A DNA stretch of 64,000 nt from Bacteroidota bacterium (GTDB lineage Bacteria > Bacteroidota > Bacteroidia > Chitinophagales > LD1): NCBI GenBank assembly GCA_947479455.1, contig CANJZE010000020.1, forward strand, positions 25,414 through 89,413. The letters run 5' to 3'. This document shows positions 57,544 through 64,000 of the stretch, piece by piece. Numbering within the stretch: position 1 is the first letter of the stretch; the number at the start of each line of letters is the position of its first letter. The position numbers were made by a program, and so were the translations under genes. The notes under the pieces were generated by a model, which ran no database searches, had not been told where the DNA came from, and saw only the letters and a list, made by a program, of their open reading frames with translations.

Positions 57544-58578
57544 TTGGATAAACTTTCACCCCGCGCACTTACTATTGCCATTGCCATGTTGCTTGCGACA
57601 ATCGTAAGCATTTCGGGTTTATATTTTCATGCCGCTCTTATTTCATTCGGTACAAGCTGGCTAGTTACTTTTGTTTCCGCTTCGCTGCTGGTGTATTATG
57701 CAGTAGATATTTATCTGCGCAACAGAATTCATTTAGTGTATAAAGTCATTCACCAGTTTAAGTTAAATCGCTCTCAAAAAGATTCCCTTGGTTCCATGCA
57801 AGCAGATGATCCACTCAAAGAAATGGAAATGGAAGTAGCCGACTGGGCAAAAAACAAAAGCATAGAAATCGAAGATCTTAAGAAGTTGGAACAATTTCGT
57901 AAAGAGTTTCTTGGTAATCTTTCGCATGAATTAAAAACACCACTCTTTAATATTCAAGGATACGTACATACACTTTTAGAAGGTGCTATGGACGACCCTA
58001 ACGTGGCTACTACTTTTTTGAATCGAGCTGCCACTAGTGTTGAACGACTTAGTTCATTGGTTGATGATCTTGATGAAATTTCAAAATTAGAACGTGGCGA
58101 AATTTTTATTGTAAAGGAAAACTTTGATATTGTTCAACTAGTGCGCGAAGTTTTTGATAGCCTGGAACTGAAAGCAAAACGTAAAAACATGTTGCTTCAA
58201 TTAAAAGAAGGAAGCGAAAAATCTCATTTCATTCATGCCGATAAAGACAAGATTCGTCAGGTAATTACCAACCTTGCCGATAACTCCATTAAATACGGAA
58301 ATGATGGAGGAAGCACCCTGGCTAATTTCTACGAAATGGGAGAAAATATTTTAGTAGAAATAACCGATACCGGAATCGGCATTGCCGAAGAACACTTACC
58401 TCGTTTGTTTGAAAGATTTTATAGAGTAGATAAACACCGCTCGCGCGAGCAAGGCGGCACCGGTTTAGGTTTAGCCATTGTAAAACATATTCTTGAAGCA
58501 CATCAGCAAACTATAAACGTGCGCAGTACAGTTGGCGTGGGAACAACATTTGCATTTACGTTGCAAAAAATGAAGTAA
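57544..58578 (+). CDS. PhoR-like sensor histidine kinase
   Basis: The protein has 344 residues. Two transmembrane segments (about 8-30 and 36-56) with almost no periplasmic loop are followed by a linker, the H-box FLGNLSHELKTPL (H128), the N-box NLADNSIKYG, and G-boxes DTGIGI and GGTGLGLAIV. There is no PAS or HAMP domain evident. A small PhoR-type kinase that senses through partners rather than a periplasmic ligand fits. No response regulator is adjacent. The only nearby start is TTG at 57544, a choice worth testing. It follows a pstB remnant, supporting a phosphate role by context. Confidence 0.87.
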   Translation: MDKLSPRALTIAIAMLLATIVSISGLYFHAALISFGTSWLVTFVSASLLVYYAVDIYLRNRIHLVYKVIHQFKLNRSQKDSLGSMQADDPLKEMEMEVADWAKNKSIEIEDLKKLEQFRKEFLGNLSHELKTPLFNIQGYVHTLLEGAMDDPNVATTFLNRAATSVERLSSLVDDLDEISKLERGEIFIVKENFDIVQLVREVFDSLELKAKRKNMLLQLKEGSEKSHFIHADKDKIRQVITNLADNSIKYGNDGGSTLANFYEMGENILVEITDTGIGIAEEHLPRLFERFYRVDKHRSREQGGTGLGLAIVKHILEAHQQTINVRSTVGVGTTFAFTLQKMK

Positions 58579-58585
58579 CAAAATT

Positions 58586-59788
58586 CTACTCCTCCCCTTT
58601 CCATTTTTTGGTTCCTTGATAAATACTATACCTAAAAAAACGGCATTCCAATTGGCCATTGTAAACGGTAATGCGTTTGGAGGTACTCAACCCAACATTT
58701 TTTAGTGCTTCGAGATTGCTCGAAATTATCCAGCATTCGTAACCGGCATACTTCTTCTTAAATGTATCGCCAACTTGGTGGTACAGCTCCCAAATATCAT
58801 CTTTCACCATGCGCTCACCATAAGGTGGGTTCATAATTAAAATGGGTTTACTGCCTACAGTTAATGGTGCATCGCTTTCTAAAAAATCGGCACAACGAAT
58901 ACGAATCATATCTTCTGTCTTAGATCGTTTCACATTTTCTTTTCCCTTGCGCGCCACATGGGGCGAAAGTTCAATGCCATAAAGTAAAATGTCTTCGGTA
59001 GAAATTCTTTCAATGGCATTACCGTGAATTTTTTCCCATAACTCTTGATTAAATGGCAAAAGTTGTTTCCAATTCATGAAACCGAATTGCTCTCTAAAGT
59101 ATCCGGCAGGAATATTTGCCGCAAGCATAGCCGCTTCAATTAAAATAGTAGCCGAACCGCACATGGGGTCAATAAAAGTGCTGCGCATATCCCACTCGCT
59201 CAACTGCACCAAACCCGCAGCCAACACTTCGTTAATAGGAGCCAAATTTGTTTTTTCGCGGTAACCGCGCTTGTGCAACGAATCGCCTGAGCTATCGAGT
59301 GCAATCACACATTTATTTTTGGCAATGTGCAAATGCAGCCTAAGTGTTGGATTATCTAAATCTACTGATGGTCGTCTTTCGCATAGTTCTCTGAATCGGT
59401 CGCAGATAGCATCTTTTGTTTTTTGCGAAATGTATTGCGAGTGATTAAAAATTTCGGTGTTCAACACCGTGTCAATAGCAATGGTTTCATCTACCGAAAT
59501 CAACTTTTCCCACTCTATACTTTTTACGGCTTCATACAATTCATCTTCGTTGTTTACTTCAAATTCGGCAAACTGAACCAGCACTCGCAACGCTGTGCGC
59601 AACAACAAATTTGCTTTATACATAACTCCCACATTTCCTTCAAAACTAACCGCGCGGTTGTGCACCGCAGCATTTTCTGCCCCCAGTTTCAGCAATTCAG
59701 CCATGCACAAATTCTCTAAACCATAAATGGTTTTAGCGACCATTTTATAATTGCCTTGGCCGTCTTCGGGTATCGGAAATAAATTCAT
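58586..59788 (-). CDS. THUMP-domain RNA methyltransferase (RlmL N-terminal/UPF0020 type)
   Basis: The protein has 400 residues. The N-terminal ferredoxin-like and THUMP part (GLENLCMAELLKLGAENAAVHN; about 1-165) precedes a Rossmann methyltransferase with motif FIDPMCGSATILIEAAMLA and the base-flipping NPPYGERM. This matches RlmL-type guanine-N2 methyltransferases acting on 23S rRNA. It converges on the kinase gene with 7 bases between the stops. The target base is inferred from family only. Confidence 0.9.
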   Translation of the reverse strand: MNLFPIPEDGQGNYKMVAKTIYGLENLCMAELLKLGAENAAVHNRAVSFEGNVGVMYKANLLLRTALRVLVQFAEFEVNNEDELYEAVKSIEWEKLISVDETIAIDTVLNTEIFNHSQYISQKTKDAICDRFRELCERRPSVDLDNPTLRLHLHIAKNKCVIALDSSGDSLHKRGYREKTNLAPINEVLAAGLVQLSEWDMRSTFIDPMCGSATILIEAAMLAANIPAGYFREQFGFMNWKQLLPFNQELWEKIHGNAIERISTEDILLYGIELSPHVARKGKENVKRSKTEDMIRIRCADFLESDAPLTVGSKPILIMNPPYGERMVKDDIWELYHQVGDTFKKKYAGYECWIISSNLEALKNVGLSTSKRITVYNGQLECRFFRYSIYQGTKKWKGEE

Positions 59789-60291
59789 GGCGGTAATAAT
59801 AGAAAGACTTCTGTGTCTATGTTAAGTCGTCTTTTAAAATGCACTATTACGAACAACGGTTCGGGGGTTATTCGTTACTCATTTGTTTTTCATTAAAGCA
59901 GAACGCATGATTTTCAATTGCGGATTGCGGGTTTTAGAAGCACTACCCCGCCACCGAAAACTAAACTAAAAAAGAAAAACAAAACTTCGATTTGCCGTTG
60001 TTGGTGTTTAGTCCCCGCGCTTTGGCGGGGCGAAACCAACAACGAATGTATGCTTTAACTTGTTGGTGACGCATCGCTCCCGCTTAAAAAGGGGGTTGAA
60101 ACAAAAGCCGATGCTAAACACCAACAAGGGCGTAAATGCACTATTACGAACGTTTTGCAGCTACCCGAAGGGCGGGACTTTTACCACAAAACTTGATTTG
60201 AAAAACTAATGTTTGATTAACCACAAAACTGTCTTTGGAACACGAAACCCCGCCTTTTGGGTAGGTGCTGTTACCAGCAGTATTTCTTCCG
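59789..60291. other. Long palindrome-rich spacer without gene, 503 bases
   Basis: No convincing gene. It contains an 18-base direct repeat aaatgcactattacgaac at 59837-59854 and 60134-60151; an inverted repeat with arms at 59994-60011 and 60114-60131 (17 of 18 pairs, core TTGTTGGTGTTTAG) holding an inner CCCCGC/GCGGGG hairpin (60013-60030); and the attC-like palindrome at 60149-60272. It separates core genes from the restriction-modification gene. Confidence 0.7.
60149..60281 (-). repeat. attC-like long imperfect palindrome, site 1
   Basis: The left arm GCAGCTACCCGAAGGGCGGG (60157-60176) pairs with the right arm CCCGCCTTTTGGGTAGGTGC (60250-60269, imperfect). AAC (60149-60151) and GTT (60270-60272) bracket it. 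The middle holds two ACCACAAAA units. It lies just downstream of the minus-strand restriction-modification gene, where an integron attC would be. It does not match the attC core consensus exactly. Confidence 0.55.
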
Positions 60292-62754
60292 CTATATTTC
60301 GTCATACACTTCGTCTTTGTCTAAGAAACCGAACTCTTCAATTTGAGGTAAAATTTTATTTGCAAGTTGTTCGTTCGCCTTGCTCAATTCTTTTATTTCG
60401 TCTGTCGCCAAGTTGTGTTCCGCCAAGCAACGTCTTATTTGATACCAACCTGCGTCCCAAGTGTCAATTTTCCACTTGTTTGTCGCCATTTGGTTAAGGT
60501 TTGTATAGAAGATTTTGTAGACTGTTTTAGCTTTTTCAATTACATCCTTCGCTTCATCAGATAAGTCGTTTTTTGAAAGCCAGTCAGCAACAAATCTGTT
60601 TTCGTCTTTCGTTAATTGTTGTCTAAAATCAGGGTCTTTGACTTCCCAATGTTTGACTTCTTCAAGTCGGAAAGGATAAAAGTTATTTTTGATTTGATAG
60701 GTATTTCCTAAATATGAAACATTCTTTAAAGCAGAAGTTTGATTTGAATTTGTGAATAAGCTCCAAACAACACAATCGTTGATAAATATTTTTGTTGGTT
60801 CTGTTTGTGGAATTAAGAATTGGTTTCTGTCATTAAGCCAAGTTGGTTTTGGTATTTTTCTAACTGCGTGAAGTGTCAGTGCATTTTCAAAGTTTGCTTT
60901 GATAACTGAAAATGCACCTGCACTCACACTTGGAGAAGATAATATAGTTACATACTTAGCATTTTGAAAGTCGTTTCCTTTGCTACAAATTGATGCAAGA
61001 AAATCGGGTCTTGCTCTGTGTCGTGTATCTGTATTACCGTCTTTTACTGTAATGCCGTTACTCATTGCTGGCAAAATGTAGTCGTTAGAGTTTTGCGGTC
61101 TTTTAAACCAATTATTTAAAACATCATTCTTTTCAATTAGTCGTAAATGCTTAATTCCAATTGTTGCACCTGAACTATTTGCAATATCAATTTGAACTGA
61201 TTTTGCTTCTGAACTTTTTGATAAGTTCCAAATCAAGAATGATATAGGGAAATTACCAGTTACACCGTGAAAACATTTTGAATGAAACAAAAATCCTTTT
61301 TCGTATTTGAAATTAAAATGTTTGTCCCTGTATGCAACGCTATCTGGTGCATTCAAATATTTCAAAGTCGAAAACATTCCTAAATACGTCTTTTTAGGAA
61401 GTTCGTGAACAATACGAAACATAAATTGTGCAAAGAGTTCTCTTTTAGCGTGTCCAACATCAACATTGTCCATTGCAAGTTCGACCTTTGTTTTACTAAC
61501 ACCTTTTTTTGAACTACCGTCTGATTTTGCATCTTGAGCAGTTGCGAAAGGAGGATTGATAAAGACAATCCAAGTGATATTTGGGTCGGCTAGTTCATCT
61601 CTTAATTTCTTTGGTAGTTTCCAATTAGGTGTAAATGGCAAATTACCTTTATTGAAAACATATTCAACATCATCATTCAAATAGTCGTATTGAAAACAAG
61701 TTGCGTTTGGAAAAACTTTGCTCAAATGGTCGGCTTCACTTCCGTGAAGTGTTGACATATACAAATACTTATATGCTTCTGCTGGTAAGTGATATTCAAG
61801 GTTACCGGTACCCGCAGCCATATCCCAAATTCTGAATTTGCCTGATTTGAACCAGTTTTTTCCAAGAACTTCGTTCCAATAATGAACTGCTTTTTGTCCG
61901 AAATGTAATGGAGTAAAAAACTCCCCTTCAAATCTTCTTTGGCTTTCGTCTGTTAGTCTGTCAAGCTTTGCGTGAATACCGTTGATGGTTTCTGCATTTT
62001 CAACATAGTCGTAAACATTCCAAAAATAATCGTAGTCCTTCATCAGGACTTTTTGAGTTTTAGAGTTCTTGTCTTCAAATGTGAAAACTACACGGCTGTT
62101 ATCTTTGTCAATGATTACTTTGTCTCGCTGAATGTTTGCAAGGAAATAAAAAGAAGGTTTGTAACCGTTTACGATGTAAGGTCCAATTACACTTTTCCAG
62201 TGGTCAAATACAGCTTCAAAGTTTTCTTCATTAATTACTTTCTTGTCGCCAAAATCCAGTATCATTTGCGGATTTAGGGCATTGTCAAGGTTTTTCTTAA
62301 ATGCTTCGTGTTCCTGTTTTTTTGTAACAGAGTAAACGTGAATTTTCCCAGTCTCAGGTTCTTTAACTAAGTGGTCAATTAGTTTTGGGTCTGGCTTGCT
62401 TGCAGGTCGTTCCCAATCGTAACTGTCGTTTGTGTAGTAAGTTGACCATTTGCGTGTTTCTGTTAAGGTTGCTTCGTTCTTGTCTGCAAGGCAAATGAAA
62501 AAAGGTATTGCGTTTTCGACATCAATGTATTTTAGTCGTCTGATGTAATAAAGTGATTGTGCAAGAATTGTTGCAAGTGCTTTTAAGTTGTGAAAGTTTT
62601 TGTCTGCCTTAAACTCAAAAAATACTTGCGGTGTATAAAGGTCGTGATGATGCGAAGTGTTGTATTTTATTTTGAAATATGTCGCATAGGTCGCCTTAAC
62701 AACTTCTTCTGTTGTTGCTTTGTCAAGCTGGTTTTTAAATTGTTCAAAAGTCAT
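60292..62754 (-). CDS. Fused restriction-modification enzyme (type IIG-like)
   Basis: The protein has 820 residues. An N-terminal candidate PD-(D/E)xK nuclease region has D38 and E47-F-K49 (DLYTPQVFFEFK). A gamma/N6-adenine methyltransferase domain follows: motif I DMAAGTGNLEYHL near residue 310, motif IV INPPF near 398. The C-terminal 300 residues would recognise DNA. No separate S or R subunit is present, so it could work alone. It is flanked on both sides by similar palindromes, and its AT-rich composition suits a horizontally acquired gene. The recognition sequence is unknown. Confidence 0.8.
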   Translation of the reverse strand: MTFEQFKNQLDKATTEEVVKATYATYFKIKYNTSHHHDLYTPQVFFEFKADKNFHNLKALATILAQSLYYIRRLKYIDVENAIPFFICLADKNEATLTETRKWSTYYTNDSYDWERPASKPDPKLIDHLVKEPETGKIHVYSVTKKQEHEAFKKNLDNALNPQMILDFGDKKVINEENFEAVFDHWKSVIGPYIVNGYKPSFYFLANIQRDKVIIDKDNSRVVFTFEDKNSKTQKVLMKDYDYFWNVYDYVENAETINGIHAKLDRLTDESQRRFEGEFFTPLHFGQKAVHYWNEVLGKNWFKSGKFRIWDMAAGTGNLEYHLPAEAYKYLYMSTLHGSEADHLSKVFPNATCFQYDYLNDDVEYVFNKGNLPFTPNWKLPKKLRDELADPNITWIVFINPPFATAQDAKSDGSSKKGVSKTKVELAMDNVDVGHAKRELFAQFMFRIVHELPKKTYLGMFSTLKYLNAPDSVAYRDKHFNFKYEKGFLFHSKCFHGVTGNFPISFLIWNLSKSSEAKSVQIDIANSSGATIGIKHLRLIEKNDVLNNWFKRPQNSNDYILPAMSNGITVKDGNTDTRHRARPDFLASICSKGNDFQNAKYVTILSSPSVSAGAFSVIKANFENALTLHAVRKIPKPTWLNDRNQFLIPQTEPTKIFINDCVVWSLFTNSNQTSALKNVSYLGNTYQIKNNFYPFRLEEVKHWEVKDPDFRQQLTKDENRFVADWLSKNDLSDEAKDVIEKAKTVYKIFYTNLNQMATNKWKIDTWDAGWYQIRRCLAEHNLATDEIKELSKANEQLANKILPQIEEFGFLDKDEVYDEI

Positions 62755-62806
62755 TTTCTGTCGTTATGTTTTGTCTATGCCCGATGTCTGTTAATATTGC
62801 CGCTAA

Positions 62807-62937
62807 CGTTTTCGGGCTTGGCGAAGGTGGCGATTTTCACCACAAATGTTGATGCGGAGAACCAAACTTTGATTAACCACAAATGTGTCTGCGGAGCACT
62901 GAACCGCCACTTTTGCCAAACCCGTGTTACCTGCATG
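62807..62937 (-). repeat. attC-like long imperfect palindrome, site 2
   Basis: Left arm CGGGCTTGGCGAAGGTGGCG pairs with right arm CGCCACTTTTGCCAAACCCG (about 62814-62833 and 62909-62928), 17 of 20 pairs. AAC before and GTT after bracket it (CTAAC and GTTAC). The middle carries ACCACAAAT twice and TTGATTAACCACAAA, as in site 1. On the minus strand it follows the 158-residue gene and precedes the restriction-modification start by about 50 bases. Confidence 0.6.
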
Positions 62938-63041
62938 TGCTTCTGGCTGTCCGAAGCGAAACTCTTCGTGTCTACAAAAACCTTTTTCGAAGCCATTTAC
63001 AACACTTCTTATGTATTTGATTATTTGCATCAATATTTAAT

Positions 63042-63518
63042 TTACTCAATAAATATTTCTTCGTCAAGCCACATTTCACAAATTTCAATTTCTGATTTAG
63101 GATGCTCAAATTCCTTTGCAACATTATTTATACATTGAACTATAAAGTCCTTGTTTTGAACAGCACAAGTAAAGTTGAAAATTATATGTTTTGACTTAAT
63201 GAATACGGTGTCTAACTTAAAGATACTTCTAATAATTTTTTCAAACTGTACCTTTTCGGGATCTGACATTTCCTTTCTGAAATATTTCCTTGCAATTGCA
63301 GATAAGGTCATGAGAGGAAACAAAGTAATATAGCCATACAACCGATTTGCCTGATAACAATAATTTAATAGCACTTCGTCAGAAATTTTACCAATGAAAT
63401 GCCCGTATGCTTTAAAAACAGATTTTCCTTCTTCTGCAAATGCAATGATGTGAACTTCCTTGTCACGAAGTTTTTGGTCAATATTTTCCCAATCTGAATA
63501 AATCGTTTTTACTTCCAT
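63042..63518 (-). CDS. Hypothetical protein, 158 residues
   Basis: A cytoplasmic protein without signal peptide; one moderately hydrophobic stretch (YGYITLFPLMTLSAIA) near residues 60-80. No family is recognised. It starts at an ATG, is on the minus strand like the genes on both sides, and lies between a palindromic site and another short spacer. That setting fits a cassette-borne accessory gene. Confidence 0.65.
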   Translation of the reverse strand: MEVKTIYSDWENIDQKLRDKEVHIIAFAEEGKSVFKAYGHFIGKISDEVLLNYCYQANRLYGYITLFPLMTLSAIARKYFRKEMSDPEKVQFEKIIRSIFKLDTVFIKSKHIIFNFTCAVQNKDFIVQCINNVAKEFEHPKSEIEICEMWLDEEIFIE

Positions 63519-63603
63519 TTAATTATCTGTTTAGATTTCATTTTAGTTCTGTCGGTTGTCATTGCCAGCCCTAAGTCCGCACGACTGTTTGTTAGAAGTT
63601 CAT

Positions 63604-64000
63604 TCATATTCCGTCATCAAGTTTTTCAAGTTCGTGTGCAAACCGTTTCCATTCTCCTTTTGTTTTTGTTGAAAGTTTGTCGTAAAGTTTCTTTATTAAA
63701 TCTATCGAAAGTTTTTCAATTTCTTCTTTAGGAAATTTAATCCAATCTGTCGGGTAATATTCTGGCGGAAAAGTTTTATCGGCTACAATCGTTTCAAGTT
63801 TTTCTTTTGTCGTTGCGTTTTTGTATTTCTCTAAAAGTTCTCCTTGAATTACTCCACGCTGTTCCTTACTAAGTTTGCGAAGTTCCGCAATGGCGGCAAT
63901 TCGTTTCTCCTTTCTTCCCTCAACTCGTTTCAAAACTTTTTCGTATCGGTCATATTTAATCGCACTTACTTTTGACTTCTCACTCCTGTAAGCAAAGTAG
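63604..64000 (-). CDS. Hypothetical charged protein, 5' end cut by the window edge
   Basis: The minus-strand frame is open through the right edge, so the start lies outside. At least 131 residues are visible, rich in lysine and glutamate and predicted helical. Segments such as LRKLSKEQRGVIQGELLEKYKNA and WKRFAHELEKLDDGI show no known domain. A TTG at 63933 could start a 109-residue form but the frame upstream is coherent (YDRYEKVLKRVEGR). Function unknown. Confidence 0.6.
   Translation of the reverse strand, partial: YFAYRSEKSKVSAIKYDRYEKVLKRVEGRKEKRIAAIAELRKLSKEQRGVIQGELLEKYKNATTKEKLETIVADKTFPPEYYPTDWIKFPKEEIEKLSIDLIKKLYDKLSTKTKGEWKRFAHELEKLDDGI

Noticed and set aside
60149..60281. Firm call of integron attC
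   Set aside because: The core boxes do not match the consensus and no integrase is visible, so it is kept as attC-like only.
59789..60291. tRNA or rRNA gene in the structured spacer
   Set aside because: The hairpins do not form a cloverleaf with a T-loop GTTCRAxYC in the right place, and no rRNA motif is present.
62590..63138. Plus-strand frame of 182 codons
   Set aside because: It overlaps the start of the restriction-modification gene, the palindrome and the end of the 158-residue gene on the other strand, and its translation is cysteine-rich without any domain. It is a shadow frame.

Overview
The window is a chromosomal piece of a Bacteroidota bacterium. The evidence is: several secreted proteins ending in type IX secretion (T9SS) sorting domains, carboxypeptidase-regulatory-like TonB-dependent receptors, DUF885 and PhoX-type lipoproteins, low GC, and a promoter of the Bacteroidota type (TTTG, 19 bases, TAnnTTTG) before pyrG. 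The order and genus cannot be fixed from the sequence. I saw no rRNA, tRNA, CRISPR array or insertion-sequence transposase.

Layout. 1-6.6 kb: a DUF885 lipoprotein cut by the left edge, a secreted PKD/T9SS esterase, thioredoxin reductase (trxB), a START-domain protein and a TPR protein. 6.7-14.6 kb: a carbon-utilisation block with an ScfR/RamB-like regulator divergent from malate synthase (aceB) and isocitrate lyase (aceA), followed by an FGGY kinase and a sphingosine-1-phosphate-lyase-like PLP enzyme. 14.6-24.3 kb: purB, small membrane or lipoproteins, an SGNH hydrolase, two tandem fatty-acid-hydroxylase/sterol-desaturase proteins, a Crp/Fnr regulator, pyrG, a PlsC-like acyltransferase and pdxJ. 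24.5-26.8 kb: a Baeyer-Villiger-type flavin monooxygenase and a DUF4256 protein. 27-33.7 kb: a four-gene minus-strand operon sulP, beta-carbonic anhydrase, dabA, dabB, which reads as an inorganic-carbon accumulation system.

34.4-40.2 kb: surface module A (TonB receptor plus T9SS beta-helix protein) and an exported low-molecular-weight-phosphatase-like protein with an intact P-loop but an altered C-terminal half. 40.3-45.1 kb: glycosyltransferase, LpxH-like phosphoesterase, PhoX-family lipoprotein and a possible CHAD protein. 45.5-56.8 kb: surface module B, a co-directional plus-strand set of a second TonB receptor, a second beta-helix protein, a FISUMP lipoprotein and three paralogous T9SS proteins sharing a roughly 250-residue N-terminal domain that I do not recognise (signature VExYYVS). 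The last module gene is followed by a terminator and then by the decapitated 3' end of a phosphate ABC ATPase gene (pstB), a PhoR-like kinase with no response regulator beside it, and an RNA methyltransferase.

59.8-64 kb: accessory DNA, namely a solitary fused restriction-modification enzyme and small unknown genes, all on the minus strand and separated by long imperfect palindromes that resemble integron attC sites.

How genes may work together (inference): the lyase would release fatty aldehyde that can be oxidised to acetyl-CoA, which the glyoxylate shunt assimilates. DabAB, carbonic anhydrase and SulP would supply bicarbonate to carboxylases. PhoX, the CHAD candidate, the pstB remnant and the PhoR-like kinase hint at a phosphate-related neighbourhood that module B may have rearranged.
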